The notes: generated from the sequence alone by a model not told the origin. 64,000 bases of DNA from Hyphomicrobiales bacterium (GCA_900465915.1 UBKJ01000008.1:1-64000); one strand, 5' to 3'. Positions 47,562 through 57,123 are shown, counted from the first letter of the stretch. Program-made: numbers and translations.

Positions 47562-48752
47562 TTACTTCTTCAGCACGTCGACGCCGGGCAGGGGCTTGCC
47601 CTCCATCCATTCCAGGAAGGCGCCGCCGGCGGTGGAGATATAGGTGAAGTCGTCGGCCACGCCGGCATGGTTGAGGGCCGCGACCGTGTCGCCGCCGCCG
47701 CCGACCGAAACGAGCTTATGCTCCCTGGTGCGCTTGGCGACGTGCTTGGCGATCTTCACCGTGGCGGCGTCGAAGGGGCGCAGCTCGAAGGCGCCGAGCG
47801 GGCCGTTCCACACCACGGTGGCGGCCTCGTCGATGGCGTCGGCGATGCGGTCGGTCGACAGCGCGCCGACGTCGAGGATCATGCCGTCGCTGGGGATCGC
47901 GTCCACGCCATAGGTCTGGTTCGGCGTGTCGGCGGCGAAATGCCAGCCCACCACCGCGTCGAGCGGCAGCAGGATGGCGCATTTGGTCTTCTCGGCCTTG
48001 GCCATGATGTCGCGCGCCGTCTGGGCCAGCTCGTGCTCGCAGAGCGACTTGCCGACGTCGTTTCCGAGCGCGGCGAGGAAGGTGTTGGCCATGCCGCCGC
48101 CGATCACCAGCGCGTCGACCTTCTCGATGAGGTTGGAGAGGAGGTCGAGCTTGGTCGAGACCTTGGCCCCGCCGACGATGGCGACCACCGGGCGCGCCGG
48201 CGCGCCGAGACCCTTCTCCAGCGCCTCCAGCTCCGCCTGCATGGCGCGGCCGGCGAAGGCGGGCAGCACATGGGCGAGGCCTTCGGTCGAGGCGTGGGCG
48301 CGGTGGGCGGCGGAAAACGCGTCGTTGACGTAGAGATCGCCATTGGCGGCCAGCGCGTGCACGAAATCGGGGTCGTTCTTCTCCTCGCCCTTGTGGAAGC
48401 GGGTGTTTTCGAGCAGCAGCACGTCGCCGTCATTCAGCGCGTCCACGGCGGCCTTGGCCCTGTCGCCGACGCAGTCCTCGGCGAAGCGCACGTCGCGGCC
48501 CAAGACCTTCTCCAGCGGCTTCACCACCTGCCTGAGCGAGAACTCGTCGGAAGGCGCGCCCTTGGGCCGGCCGAAATGGGCGAGCAGGATCACCTTCGCG
48601 CCCCTCTTCGACAGTTCCGAAACGGTCGGGGCGATGCGCTCGATGCGGGTGAGGTCGGTCACTTCGCCGTTCGCCACCGGCACGTTGAGATCGACGCGCA
48701 CCAGAACGCGCTTCGACTTGACGTCGGCATCATCGAGAGTGCGGAAACCCAT
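47562..48752 (-). CDS. pgk: Phosphoglycerate kinase
   Basis: 396 residues, cytosolic. It starts [20 protein letters not shown], with RVDLNVP, the substrate block [10 protein letters not shown] and the nucleotide block [11 protein letters not shown]. It interconverts 1,3-bisphosphoglycerate and ADP with 3-phosphoglycerate and ATP. It is preceded by the DUF1089 gene (45 bases) and followed by a strong terminator, so fba has its own promoter or depends on readthrough. Confidence 0.97.
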   Translation of the reverse strand: MGFRTLDDADVKSKRVLVRVDLNVPVANGEVTDLTRIERIAPTVSELSKRGAKVILLAHFGRPKGAPSDEFSLRQVVKPLEKVLGRDVRFAEDCVGDRAKAAVDALNDGDVLLLENTRFHKGEEKNDPDFVHALAANGDLYVNDAFSAAHRAHASTEGLAHVLPAFAGRAMQAELEALEKGLGAPARPVVAIVGGAKVSTKLDLLSNLIEKVDALVIGGGMANTFLAALGNDVGKSLCEHELAQTARDIMAKAEKTKCAILLPLDAVVGWHFAADTPNQTYGVDAIPSDGMILDVGALSTDRIADAIDEAATVVWNGPLGAFELRPFDAATVKIAKHVAKRTREHKLVSVGGGGDTVAALNHAGVADDFTYISTAGGAFLEWMEGKPLPGVDVLKK

Positions 48753-48797
48753 GATTTTCTCTCCTTGGGGCTCGGCGGCGCGGACGGAGCTTGCGGC

Positions 48798-49367
48798 TCA
48801 GACGGGCATGCGCCGGAAGGCGGTTGGATAGTCGACGACGAGCCCGTCCTCGTCGACGGGCAGATCGGCGGTGAAGGGACGCTCCGCCGCGGCGTAGCGG
48901 TAAAGCTGGTCCTGCACGAGGCAGGCGTAGGACTGGCCGTCGCGCAGCGGGCGGAAGCTGTCGAACGGCACGTAGAGCATGTCGAGCCGGACGGCGCCGC
49001 TTTCCGGCGTCAGGCCGAGGCGGCGGATCGGCAGCGTGTTGGTGAAGGGCGTTCCGGCGAGGTCGATGTCGAGGCAGCCGTCGAATTGCGGCAGGGCCTC
49101 GCCGGCCGTCGTGCGCCAATGGCCCTCGCCGTCGGAGACGAGCTCCAGCTTCTGGCCGGCGGTCGTCTCGACCAGGAAATGCAGGACGCGCCACGTGTCG
49201 TCGCAGTCGATGCGATAGCGCGCGGCGTAGGAAGCGCCGCCATAGGCGCCGATGACCATGCTTTCGGCGCGGACGCGCCCCGCCGAAGGCGTCAATGTCA
49301 GATGTTCGAGCCCTTCTCCCTCCAGCGGGCGCCAGCGCGCGGCGGTGGGGAGAAGGGGACGGAACAT
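48798..49367 (-). CDS. Putative glycolipid-binding domain protein (DUF1089)
   Basis: A 189-residue beta-rich protein with no signal peptide, similar to the DUF1089/putative glycolipid-binding family: GLEHLTLTPSAGRVRAES, then WRVLHFLVETTAGQKLEL, DGCLDIDLAGTPFTNTLPIR and YRYAAAERPFTADLPVDEDG. Its ATG lies 11 bases after gap and its stop 45 bases before pgk. It is an uncharacterised gene placed inside a glycolytic operon; its role there is unknown. Confidence 0.82.
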   Translation of the reverse strand: MFRPLLPTAARWRPLEGEGLEHLTLTPSAGRVRAESMVIGAYGGASYAARYRIDCDDTWRVLHFLVETTAGQKLELVSDGEGHWRTTAGEALPQFDGCLDIDLAGTPFTNTLPIRRLGLTPESGAVRLDMLYVPFDSFRPLRDGQSYACLVQDQLYRYAAAERPFTADLPVDEDGLVVDYPTAFRRMPV

Positions 49368-49378
49368 CGGCGGGCCGC

Positions 49379-50386
49379 CTAGATCAGCTTGCCCATGGCG
49401 ACCGCGGTGTCGGCCATGCGGTTGGAGAAGCCCCATTCGTTGTCGTACCACGACAGGATGCGGACCATCGTGCCGTCCATGACCTTGGTCTGGTCGGTGT
49501 GGAAGACCGAGGAATGGGAATCGTGGTTGAAGTCGTGCGAGACCAGCTTCTCGTCCGTATAGCCGAGGATGCCCTTGAGGCGGCCGTTGGCGGCTTCGCG
49601 GATGGCGTTGTTGATCTCGTCGACCGTGGTCGGGCGCTTGGCGATGAAGGTGAGGTCCACCACCGAGACGTTCGGGGTCGGCACGCGGATGGCGACGCCG
49701 TCGAGCTTGCCCTTGAGCTCCGGCAGCACGAGGCCGACGGCCTTGGCGGCGCCGGTCGAGGTCGGGATCATGGACAGGGCCGCCGCGCGGGCGCGGTAGA
49801 GGTCCTTGTGCATGGTGTCCAGCGTCGGCTGGTCGCCCGTATAGGAGTGGATCGTCGTCATGAAGCCCTTTTCGATGCCGATGACGTCGTTGAGCACCTG
49901 CGCCACCGGCGACAGGCAATTGGTCGTGCAGGAGGCGTTGGAGACGACGGTGTGCTCCTTGGTGAGCTTGTCGTGGTTGACGCCGAAGACGACCGTCAGG
50001 TCCGCGCCGTCGGCCGGGGCCGAGACGATGACGCGCTTGGCGCCGGCTTCCAGATGCATCGCCGCCTTGTCGCGGGCGGTGAAGATGCCGGTGCATTCGA
50101 GCGCGATGTCGACGCCTTCCGCCGCCCAGGGCAGCTCGACCGGGTTGCGCACGGCGTGGACCTTGATCGGGCCGTAGCCGACATCGATCGTGTCGCCGGC
50201 GACCTTCACTTCCTTGGGGAAGCGGCCATGGACGCTGTCGTAGCGCAGCAGATGCGCGTTGGTCTCCACCGGGCCGAGGTCGTTGATGGCGACGACCTGG
50301 ATGTCGGTGCGGCCCGACTCGACGATGGCGCGAAGAACATTGCGGCCGATGCGGCCAAAACCGTTGATTGCGACGCGAACTGGCAT
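49379..50386 (-). CDS. gap: Glyceraldehyde-3-phosphate dehydrogenase
   Basis: 335 residues, type I. The catalytic Cys153 is in SNASCTTNC. The Rossmann start is [16 protein letters not shown], and [12 protein letters not shown] closes the NAD site. The presence of Asp at INDLG (after the second strand) favours NAD rather than NADP. ATG 50386 is chosen over a TTG 12 bases upstream. It is the second gene of the tkt-gap-DUF1089-pgk transcript. Confidence 0.97.
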   Translation of the reverse strand: MPVRVAINGFGRIGRNVLRAIVESGRTDIQVVAINDLGPVETNAHLLRYDSVHGRFPKEVKVAGDTIDVGYGPIKVHAVRNPVELPWAAEGVDIALECTGIFTARDKAAMHLEAGAKRVIVSAPADGADLTVVFGVNHDKLTKEHTVVSNASCTTNCLSPVAQVLNDVIGIEKGFMTTIHSYTGDQPTLDTMHKDLYRARAAALSMIPTSTGAAKAVGLVLPELKGKLDGVAIRVPTPNVSVVDLTFIAKRPTTVDEINNAIREAANGRLKGILGYTDEKLVSHDFNHDSHSSVFHTDQTKVMDGTMVRILSWYDNEWGFSNRMADTAVAMGKLI

Positions 50387-50458
50387 TTTTTCTCTCAATC
50401 TCGCGAATGGTTCTGCATCTTGCGATGCGTCGGAAGCCCCGCTGGGGCGGCAAGGAGA

Positions 50459-50486
50459 GACGCCGGCGTGATGGAACGCCGGCGTC
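50459..50486. other. Hairpin between tkt and gap
   Basis: A 10-bp perfect stem, GACGCCGGCG/CGCCGGCGTC, with an 8-base loop. No T-run follows on the minus strand, so it may stabilise the tkt or gap mRNA rather than terminate. Confidence 0.5.
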
Positions 50487-50492
50487 TTGAAA

Positions 50493-52481
50493 TCAGGCGG
50501 CCTTGAGCTTCTTCTCGGCGGCTTCGGCGGCGTGCTCCGCCGTGATGCCGAAATGCTGGTAGAGGGCGTTGATCTCGCCCGAGGCGCCGAAGCCCTTCAT
50601 GCCGATGAAGACGCCGTCGTCGCCGATGAAGCGGTCCCAGCCCAGCGCGATGCCGGCCTCGATCGCCACGCGCACCGGCGCGTCGCCGATGGTGGCGCGC
50701 CGGTAGCTGTCGCTCTGCTGCGCGAACAGCTCGAAGCAGGGCACGGAGACGACGCGGGCGGCGACGCCCTTGGCTTCCAGCAGGTCGCGCGCCTTGAGCG
50801 CGATCTCGACTTCCGAGCCGGTGGCGAAGATCGACACTTTGGCGTCGGGGCTGGCGGCCAGCTCATAGGCGCCGTAGGCGCACATGTTCTCGTCGCGATG
50901 CTCGGTGCGCACCACCGGCAGGTTCTGGCGGGTGAGGGCCAGCGTCGACGGGGTCTTGGTCGACTTCAGCGCGTATTGCCAGCATTCCGCCGCCTCCACC
51001 GCGTCGGCCGGGCGGAAGACGTTGTGGTTGGGGATGGCGCGCAGCGCGGCCAGGTGCTCGACCGGCTGGTGGGTCGGGCCGTCCTCGCCGAGGCCGATGG
51101 AGTCATGCGTCATGACGTAGACGACGCGGATGCCCATCAGCGACGACAGGCGCATGGCCGGGCGGCAATAGTCCGAGAAGGTCAGGAAGGTGCCCGAATA
51201 GGGGATCAGGCCGCCATGCAGCGCGATGCCGTTCATCGCCGCGCCCATGCCGTGCTCGCGGATGCCGTAATGGATGTAGCGCTGGCCGTAATCCTCGGGC
51301 GTGATCGCCTTGGTCTGGCTGGTCTTGGTGTTGTTGGAGCCGGTCAGGTCGGCCGAGCCGCCGATGGTCTCCGGCACCACGCCGTTGATGACTTCCAGCG
51401 CCATTTCCGACGACTTGCGGGTGGCGACCTTCGGCTTGTCGGCGGAGAGCTTCTTCTTGTACTCGACGATGGCCTCGTCGAAATTGGCCGGCAGCTCGCC
51501 GCGCATGCGGCGCTCGAACTCGGCGCGCGTGTCGGGGTGAGCGGCGGCGAAGCGCTTCTCCCATTCCTGGCGCTTCTTGGCGGCGTTGAGGCCGGCCACG
51601 CGCCAGGCGTCGAGCACGTCGGAGGGCACCACGAAGGGTTCGGCCGACCAGCCGAGCGCCTTGCGGGTGGCGGCGATCTCTTCCGCGCCGAGCGGCGAGC
51701 CGTGCACCTTGTTGGTGCCGGCCTTGTTGGGCGCGCCGAAGCCGATGGTGGTCTTGCAGGCGATCAGCGTCGGCTTGGGCGACTGGCGGGCGTGCTCGAT
51801 GGCCTTGGCGATGGCTTCCTGGTCATGGCCGTCGACGGCGAGCGTGTTCCAGCCGGAGGCGGCGAAACGGGCTTGCTGGTCGGTGTTGTCGGAGAGCGTC
51901 ACCGGGCCGTCGATGCAGATGTTGTTGTCGTCCCAGAAGACGATCAGCTTGTTGAGCTTGAGGTGGCCGGCGAGCGCGATGGCCTCCTGGCTGATGCCTT
52001 CCATCAGGCAGCCGTCGCCGACCAGCGCATAGGTGTAGTGGTCGACCAGGCTGTCGCCGAACTTGGCGTTGAGGATGCGCTCGGAAAGCGCCATGCCGAC
52101 CGCGTTGGCTATGCCCTGGCCGAGCGGGCCCGTGGTCGTCTCGATGCCGGCGGCGTGGCCGTATTCCGGGTGGCCGGCGGTGCGGCTGCCGAGCTGGCGG
52201 AAATTCTTGATCTCGTCGATGGTGATGTCTTCGTAGCCCGAGAGATAGAGCAGCGAATAGAGCAGCATCGAGCCGTGGCCGGCCGACAGCACGAAGCGGT
52301 CGCGATCGGGCCAGTGCGGGTGCTTGGGATCGTGCGAGAGGAAGCGGGTGTAGAGCGTCGTCGCGATGTCGGCCGCGCCCATGGGCAGGCCGGGATGGCC
52401 GGAATTGGCTTTTTCCACCGCGTCCATCGACAGGAAGCGGATTGCGTTGGCCATCTGGTTTTGCTTGTCGGAATTGGTCAT
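50493..52481 (-). CDS. tkt: Transketolase
   Basis: A 662-residue thiamine diphosphate enzyme. It starts [20 protein letters not shown]. The TPP-binding block is [20 protein letters not shown] followed by FWDDNNI. The substrate His is in [10 protein letters not shown], and the pyrimidine end has [19 protein letters not shown]. It exchanges two-carbon units in the pentose-phosphate pathway. It is first in the leftward cluster and has a good promoter (52583-52610). The length is usual. Confidence 0.97.
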   Translation of the reverse strand: MTNSDKQNQMANAIRFLSMDAVEKANSGHPGLPMGAADIATTLYTRFLSHDPKHPHWPDRDRFVLSAGHGSMLLYSLLYLSGYEDITIDEIKNFRQLGSRTAGHPEYGHAAGIETTTGPLGQGIANAVGMALSERILNAKFGDSLVDHYTYALVGDGCLMEGISQEAIALAGHLKLNKLIVFWDDNNICIDGPVTLSDNTDQQARFAASGWNTLAVDGHDQEAIAKAIEHARQSPKPTLIACKTTIGFGAPNKAGTNKVHGSPLGAEEIAATRKALGWSAEPFVVPSDVLDAWRVAGLNAAKKRQEWEKRFAAAHPDTRAEFERRMRGELPANFDEAIVEYKKKLSADKPKVATRKSSEMALEVINGVVPETIGGSADLTGSNNTKTSQTKAITPEDYGQRYIHYGIREHGMGAAMNGIALHGGLIPYSGTFLTFSDYCRPAMRLSSLMGIRVVYVMTHDSIGLGEDGPTHQPVEHLAALRAIPNHNVFRPADAVEAAECWQYALKSTKTPSTLALTRQNLPVVRTEHRDENMCAYGAYELAASPDAKVSIFATGSEVEIALKARDLLEAKGVAARVVSVPCFELFAQQSDSYRRATIGDAPVRVAIEAGIALGWDRFIGDDGVFIGMKGFGASGEINALYQHFGITAEHAAEAAEKKLKAA

Positions 52482-52582
52482 GATCTCGGCCGTCTTTCCA
52501 TGGGAAGGTTTAACAGGGTTGCGGCGACGCCTCCCGCCCGTTCCTCCGGGGAACCCGGCATCAGGCTTTCAAGGCATTCGGA

Positions 52583-52610
52583 CACATAGCACCTGCGCAT
52601 GAGGAGTCAA
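52583..52610 (-). promoter_or_regulatory. Promoter of the tkt operon
   Basis: On the minus strand: TTGACT, 16 bases, TATGTG, about 100 bases before the tkt ATG. A good -35. Confidence 0.5.
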
Positions 52611-52756
52611 TAAATCGATGCTTTCGCGCGCGTCAACTGTCCGCTATCCGGCCCCTTTCGGGCCTTGCGAGGCCGTTTTTCGACGCCGGGCGGCCATGAA
52701 AAACGTCTTTTTGCGCCGATAACGGTGCATGAACGCATGCGCGCCTTGCTCATTTG
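52611..52756. other. Divergent control region between tkt and DUF4164
   Basis: The 371 bases from 52482 to 52852 carry no gene. They hold the two opposing promoters listed here and a small GCATGAACGCATGC inverted repeat near 52727-52741. Nothing else was recognised. Confidence 0.5.
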
Positions 52757-52785
52757 TTGCTTATCGGACGGGCGGTTACTACAGT
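52757..52785 (+). promoter_or_regulatory. Candidate promoter of the DUF4164-zapA operon
   Basis: TTGCTT, 17 bases, TACAGT, about 70 bases before the DUF4164 ATG. Confidence 0.42.
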
Positions 52786-52852
52786 TCGTTCACGGAAGCC
52801 CGTCCCGCAGGCGCGATTCGACGCCCGCGGCGTGGCGTCGGAAAGGATATGG

Positions 52853-53125
52853 ATGGCGACCGAAGCGACCCTCAGGCAGGTTCTGGAACGGCTGGAGAAG
52901 GCTCTCAACGCGCTCGAGGCCGCCGTCGACCTGCGGCTGGACAAGGAAGGCGATTTCGTCGAGGCCGAGGAGGAGGTGCAGCGCATGAACGCCGACCGAA
53001 GCCGGCTGGCGCAGGAGCTGGACCAGTCGGAAGCCCGCGCCGAGCGGCTCGAAGCGGCGAATCGCGAGGTTTCGCGCCGCCTCGTCACGGCGATGGAGAC
53101 CATCCGCGCCGTTCTGGACCGATAG
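52853..53125 (+). CDS. DUF4164 coiled-coil protein
   Basis: A 90-residue, almost fully helical protein with heptads (LRQVLERLEKALNALEAAVD through SEARAERLEAANREVSRRL). DUF4164 is an alphaproteobacterial family next to zapA. The C-terminal half resembles other division-associated coiled coils. GAAAGG lies before the ATG. The next gene, zapA, starts 9 bases later, so a role in cell division is likely by context but not shown. Confidence 0.85.
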   Translation: MATEATLRQVLERLEKALNALEAAVDLRLDKEGDFVEAEEEVQRMNADRSRLAQELDQSEARAERLEAANREVSRRLVTAMETIRAVLDR

Positions 53126-53134
53126 GAGGGGACC

Positions 53135-53497
53135 ATGGCGACCGTAACCGTCAACATCGACGGCAAGGCCTATCGTATGGCCTGCGACGAAGGGCAGGAG
53201 GGCCATCTCACCGGCCTCGCCGAGCGCTTCGACCAATATGTCAGCCATCTCAAGGCCTCCTTCGGCGAGATCGGCGACCTGCGCCTCACCGTCATGGCCG
53301 GCATCATGGTGATGGACGAGATGAACGAGGTGCAGAAGCGCCTGCGCGGGCTCGAGAACGAGGCCGAGGCGATGCGCCGCTCGCTCGACGAGGTCCGCTC
53401 GCGCGCCGACGACAACGACGCGGCGCTGACCGGCGTGCTGTCCAACGTCGCCGCGCGGCTGGAGCAGCTGGCGGGGAGGATCGCGCCGCGGACGTGA
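53135..53497 (+). CDS. zapA: Cell division protein ZapA
   Basis: 120 residues. The N-terminal ZapA domain (MATVTVNIDGKAYRMACDEG, then LTGLAERFDQYVSHLKASFG) is followed by a long coiled-coil (about 60-110) that forms the tetramer. It crosslinks FtsZ filaments at midcell. TAGGAGGGGACC gives a strong ribosome site. It lies upstream of the 6S RNA and fau, the same order as zapA-ssrS-fau in E. coli. Confidence 0.93.
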   Translation: MATVTVNIDGKAYRMACDEGQEGHLTGLAERFDQYVSHLKASFGEIGDLRLTVMAGIMVMDEMNEVQKRLRGLENEAEAMRRSLDEVRSRADDNDAALTGVLSNVAARLEQLAGRIAPRT

Positions 53498-53563
53498 GGG
53501 TTGAGGGGAATAAGGGAGTAGGGGAAATAGGGGCTTATGTGAGGCTGCGGCGTGGGGGCGTCG

Positions 53564-53779
53564 ATGAACCTTGTCCATAACGAGCGCGTCAAGCTGCTCG
53601 CCGCCAATCTGGATCGGCTGTCGACGGCCTGCCTGGTGGTCGGCGTGCTGGGGAAGACCTTCGATTTCGCGCCGGGGATGGGGCTGTTTCTCTCCTTTCT
53701 CGGCGCCGTCGCTTGGATTTTGCTGGCGATTGGACTACATTTGGCTGCAAGACGCGTCCTGGGGAGACTGGAACCATGA
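53564..53779 (+). CDS. Small membrane protein with two predicted helices
   Basis: 71 residues, MNLVHNERVKLLAANLDRLS followed by two hydrophobic segments (TACLVVGVLGKTF and GLFLSFLGAVAWILLAIGLH) and a basic end. The first half looks amphipathic. No family recognised. An in-frame GTG at 53552 is a possible earlier start. It lies 66 bases after zapA and its stop overlaps the next tiny gene by four bases. Confidence 0.65.
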   Translation: MNLVHNERVKLLAANLDRLSTACLVVGVLGKTFDFAPGMGLFLSFLGAVAWILLAIGLHLAARRVLGRLEP

Positions 53780-53880
53780 CCTCCGCCGAATTCTTCTGGT
53801 ATGTCTTTCCGCTGATCATGGCCGCCGCCGTCTTCGGCTGGCTCTGGTACGACAAGCATTTCAACGGCCATATCGACTGA
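53776..53880 (+). CDS. 34-residue single-helix membrane protein
   Basis: MTSAEFFWYVFPLIMAAAVF then GWLWYDKHFNGHID. One transmembrane helix (about 7-25) and a short polar C-terminus. The ATG overlaps the preceding stop as ATGA, so translation is coupled. The size is like known tiny membrane proteins of oxidase complexes (CydX-like in form only). Real, given the overlap and the hydrophobic profile, but no function is assignable. Confidence 0.55.
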   Translation: MTSAEFFWYVFPLIMAAAVFGWLWYDKHFNGHID

Positions 53881-53956
53881 CCGCCATCCCCCGAAAAGAA
53901 TTTGGCTTTTGCGTCCCGCGCCTCTGGCGCGGCCTGCGATCAGGGACTATATTCGC

Positions 53957-54093
53957 TCCCGGCGAACTGCGCTTCGCGACAGGAGTAAACGCATCCCCGG
54001 GGCCTTATTGATCTCTAAGGGAGCTGTCCCTGTGAAGGCTCGAGGGCTTTCGCATATGGCGCCCACCTACTTTGTAGGTTCCCGGGATCAATC
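53957..54093 (+). ncRNA. ssrS: 6S RNA
   Basis: No protein frame fits 53881-54200. The block ACCTACTTTGTAGGTTCCCG near 54063-54085 forms the 3' hairpin typical of alphaproteobacterial 6S RNAs. The 5' TCCCGG pairs with 3' CCGGGA as the closing stem, leaving a large internal bulge that mimics an open promoter. A -10-like TATATT (53948-53953) precedes the 5' end. Position between zapA and fau is the conserved context. 6S RNA binds sigma-70 RNA polymerase. The ends are approximate to about 10 bases. Confidence 0.72.
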
Positions 54094-54200
54094 TCTTCCA
54101 TCGGCTGTCGTGGTCGCCACCTCTTTCTTTTCCGTGCCGGGTTGATCCGGCGGGCGTCTTGTTCGTAAACAGGCGCATCCGCAATCGTTTTCGCCTCGCC

Positions 54201-55184
54201 ATGTCCCCGCCGCCATCCGCTCATCCTCGCTCGTTCGAAAGACTGGCCGTCGCCGCGCCGGTGGCGATCGTCTATGGGCTGCTGCTCTATGTCGTGATCT
54301 GGGCGCAGCGCTACGAGGAGACCATCCCCTTCTTCGCCGGGCTGATGCTGATGCCGATGGCGGTGGCGAGCCTCGTCTCCGCGCTGGCCGATCCGCGCGC
54401 GCAGGCGAAGCCGATGCGGCATGTGCTCCTGGGCTGGGCCGCGATCGGCGTGCTGATCGTGCTCAGCATCGTGTTCTTCCGCGAGGCGGGCATCTGCGTG
54501 GCGATGGCGGCGCCGGTCTTCATGGTGTTTTCGGCGCTGGGGTCGGCGCTGACGCTGGCGAGCATCCGCTTGCTGCGCTCGCGCCGCGCTACGACGCTGG
54601 TGATCGCCCTGCCGCTGCTGGTGCTGCCGGCCGAGCTGCGCATGGCCTACGCCCCGCATGACGGGTCGGTCACCACGGTGATCGACATCGCCGCGCCGCC
54701 GGAGGTGGTCTGGGGCCAGACCGCCGAAATCCGCGACGTGCGCCCGGAGGAGCTGTCCTGGACCTTCAGCCACGGCGTGCTGGGCGTGCCGCAGCCGGTC
54801 GACGCGCGGCTAAACGGCGAGGGCGTCGGCGCGGTGCGCCAGTTGCGCTGGACGCGCGGCGTGCATTTCCAGGAGATCGTGACGGCCTGGGAGAAGAACC
54901 GGCTTCTGGCGTGGAATTTCCGCTTCGCGCCGGATTCGGTCCCCGCCGCCGTCGAGGCGCATATAAGCGTCGACAGTCGCTACCTGACCATCGCCAATGG
55001 CGAGTACCGGCTCGATCCGCTGCCGGGCGGCCATACGCGGCTGACGCTGACGACGCGCTACCGCATCGCCACGCCGATCGACGCCTATTGCGACCTGTGG
55101 GGAAGGGTTTTCCTCAACGATTTCCATGGGGTGGTGCTGCGGGTGATCCGCGCCCGCGCCGAGCGCGCCGCCTCCGCCGCTTGA
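54201..55184 (+). CDS. Membrane-anchored SRPBCC/START-like protein
   Basis: 327 residues. Four or so hydrophobic segments occupy residues 10-145 (with FFAGLMLMPMAVASLVSALA and LVIALPLLVLPAE). The C-terminal 170 residues form a polyketide-cyclase/START-like (SRPBCC) domain: VIDIAAPPEVVWGQTAEIRD then RQLRWTRGVHFQEIVTAWE and YRLDPLPGGHTRLTLTTRYR. Such fusions are uncharacterised. ATG 54201 is chosen although an upstream TTG (54159) extends the frame; neither has a convincing ribosome site. Confidence 0.72.
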   Translation: MSPPPSAHPRSFERLAVAAPVAIVYGLLLYVVIWAQRYEETIPFFAGLMLMPMAVASLVSALADPRAQAKPMRHVLLGWAAIGVLIVLSIVFFREAGICVAMAAPVFMVFSALGSALTLASIRLLRSRRATTLVIALPLLVLPAELRMAYAPHDGSVTTVIDIAAPPEVVWGQTAEIRDVRPEELSWTFSHGVLGVPQPVDARLNGEGVGAVRQLRWTRGVHFQEIVTAWEKNRLLAWNFRFAPDSVPAAVEAHISVDSRYLTIANGEYRLDPLPGGHTRLTLTTRYRIATPIDAYCDLWGRVFLNDFHGVVLRVIRARAERAASAA

Positions 55185-55244
55185 CGGATCGACTTGACGG
55201 AAGGCCGGCGCCTCCCAATATTGCTATGAGACGGAGGACGAAGC

Positions 55245-55841
55245 ATGACCATGATGGACGATCCCCGGAGCGAGGCGAAACTGGCGGTGCGGCGCGCGGC
55301 GCTGGCCCGGCGCGACGCGCTCGATCCGCGCTATCGTTACGAGGCCGCGGTGCGCGCGGCGGAGATCGGGGCCGAGGCGCTGCCGGTCGAAAAGGGCATG
55401 ATGGTCGCCGGCTACTGGCCGATCCGCTCCGAGATCGATCCGCGTCCGCTCTTGTCGGCGCTGCGCGCCAAGGGCGCGCGGCTGTGCCTGCCGGTGGTGC
55501 TCGACCGGATCACCATCGCCTTCCGCGAATGCCTGCCGGGGGCCGAGATGGTGCAGACCGGCTTCGGCACCATGGGGCCGGACGCGCGCGCGCCGCTGGC
55601 CGATCCGGCGATCATGCTGATGCCGCTGGCGGGCTTCGACGGGCGCGGCCATCGGCTGGGCTACGGCGCCGGCCATTACGACCGCGCATTGGCGCGCTTC
55701 GCCGAGCGCGACCTGGAGCCGCTGCTGGTCGGCATGGCCTTCGACTGCCAGGAAGTCGACCACGTGCCCGACGAGCCGCACGACATCGCCCTGCACCGGA
55801 TTCTCACCGAGAGCGGCTTGCGTTCGCTGAACCCCGCCTGA
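55245..55841 (+). CDS. fau: 5-formyltetrahydrofolate cyclo-ligase
   Basis: 198 residues. Typical ligase blocks: KLAVRRAALARRDAL (phosphate/folate side), GYWPIRSEIDPRPLL and the nucleotide loop GFDGRGHRLGYGAGHYDRAL near residue 130. It converts 5-formyl-THF to methenyl-THF with ATP. GGAGG stands 7 bases before the ATG. ATG codons at 55245, 55251 and 55254 are adjacent. Classical partner of 6S RNA (ssrS-fau) as in gammaproteobacteria. Confidence 0.93.
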   Translation: MTMMDDPRSEAKLAVRRAALARRDALDPRYRYEAAVRAAEIGAEALPVEKGMMVAGYWPIRSEIDPRPLLSALRAKGARLCLPVVLDRITIAFRECLPGAEMVQTGFGTMGPDARAPLADPAIMLMPLAGFDGRGHRLGYGAGHYDRALARFAERDLEPLLVGMAFDCQEVDHVPDEPHDIALHRILTESGLRSLNPA

Positions 55842-55853
55842 TAAGACCGTCGC

Positions 55854-56678
55854 ATGAGATTGCTTTTTCTGGGTGACATGGTGGGCCGGTCGGGGCGCAT
55901 GGCGGTCTATGACCGGCTGCCGGGGCTGATTTCCGATCTGAAGCTGGATTTCGTCGTCGTCAACGGCGAGAACGCCGCCGGCGGCTTCGGCATCACCGAG
56001 GAGATTTTCCACGAGACGATCCGCGCCGGCGCCGACGTGGTGACGACGGGCAACCATGTCTGGGACCAGCGCGAGGCGCTGGATTTCTCTCGCCGCGAGG
56101 ACCGTTTCCTGCGGCCGGCCAATTTTCCCAAGGGCACGGCCGGCAAGGGCGAGGGGCTCTATCTCGCCCGTAACGGCGCGCGGGTGCTGGTGGCCAATGT
56201 GATGGGCCGGGTGTTCATGCATCCCGACCTCGACGACCCCTTCATCGCCGGCGAAAAGATCCTCGAAGCCTGCCCGCTCGGCGAGCAGGCCGACGCCATC
56301 TTCTTCGATTTCCATGCCGAGGCGACCAGCGAGAAGCAGTGCTTCGGCCATTTCGTCGACGGCCGCGCCAGCGCCGTGGTGGGCACCCACACCCATGTGC
56401 CGACCGCCGATTGCCAGATATTGCGCGGCGGCACCGCCTATATGTCGGACGCCGGCATGTGCGGCGATTACGATTCCTCGCTCGGCATGGACAAGGAGGA
56501 GCCGCTCAACCGCTTCCTGTCGAAAGTGCCGAAGGGACGCTTCGAGGCCGCCAACGGCCCGGCGACATTGTGCGGCGTCGGCATCGAGATCTCCGACCGC
56601 ACGGGGCTGGCGGAAAAGGCCGCCCCCTTGCGCCTCGGCGCGCGGCTCGAAGAGACCGTTCCCGCCTTCTGGCGCTGA
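55854..56678 (+). CDS. ymdB: YmdB-family metallophosphoesterase (TIGR00282)
   Basis: A 274-residue calcineurin-like phosphodiesterase. Metal-binding motifs: FLGDMVGRSGR, VNGENAAGGFG, TTGNHVWDQ, FDFHAEATSEK and GTHTHVPTAD. YmdB of Bacillus hydrolyses cyclic nucleotides and affects biofilm and RNA turnover. The gap to fau is 12 bases, so it is in the same transcript. The convergent neighbour stops 3 bases beyond its stop. Confidence 0.92.
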   Translation: MRLLFLGDMVGRSGRMAVYDRLPGLISDLKLDFVVVNGENAAGGFGITEEIFHETIRAGADVVTTGNHVWDQREALDFSRREDRFLRPANFPKGTAGKGEGLYLARNGARVLVANVMGRVFMHPDLDDPFIAGEKILEACPLGEQADAIFFDFHAEATSEKQCFGHFVDGRASAVVGTHTHVPTADCQILRGGTAYMSDAGMCGDYDSSLGMDKEEPLNRFLSKVPKGRFEAANGPATLCGVGIEISDRTGLAEKAAPLRLGARLEETVPAFWR

Positions 56679-56681
56679 CCG

Positions 56682-57119
56682 TCAGCGCGTTATCCTGACC
56701 CCGTCATAGCCGCCGTCGGCGATGCGGCTGCAAAGGCTCGACCATTCGCAGGCGGGGCGGTGGCCCACGGCGGCGCAGGCCGAGCGAATCCGCCCCGCGG
56801 CGAAGGCCGCGCGCATGCGGCGCAGCCGGGCGGCGTCGAGGCGCAGGGTCGCGCCGGTTTCGAGCGGGATTTCGAGAAGCGCCGAAAGGGCTGCGAGCGC
56901 ACGGCGATCGCGCTCCTGCACGCTCGCCTCATGGCAATGGCAGTCGGCGTCGCGGAGCAGCGGCGCGCAGACGTCGTCCGGCCCGTCGACGACGAGGATT
57001 TTCTCCCCCGCCGACAGGCGCCCGGCGATCGCGTCGTAATTCTCCACGAAAGCCGGGCTGTAGCCCTTGCCGACATAGGTCAGCATGCAGAGGAGGTGAT
57101 GGCCGCGCAGGCGGATCAT
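56682..57119 (-). CDS. DUF1284 protein
   Basis: 145 residues, starting MIRLRGHHLLCMLTYVGKGY. Six or so cysteines, among them CAPLLRDADCHCHE, ACAAVGHRPACEW and SLCSRIADG, suggest metal or cluster binding. DUF1284 is uncharacterised. ATG 57119 is chosen; its start is 4 bases after the bioY stop, so the two are co-transcribed. The association with a biotin transporter gene is suggestive, but no biotin role is known. Confidence 0.83.
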   Translation of the reverse strand: MIRLRGHHLLCMLTYVGKGYSPAFVENYDAIAGRLSAGEKILVVDGPDDVCAPLLRDADCHCHEASVQERDRRALAALSALLEIPLETGATLRLDAARLRRMRAAFAAGRIRSACAAVGHRPACEWSSLCSRIADGGYDGVRITR

Positions 57120-57123
57120 CCGC

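Noticed and set aside
53909..54145. Protein-coding frame across the 6S region
   Set aside because: No ribosome site or domain; the RNA hairpins and the zapA-fau context explain the stretch better.
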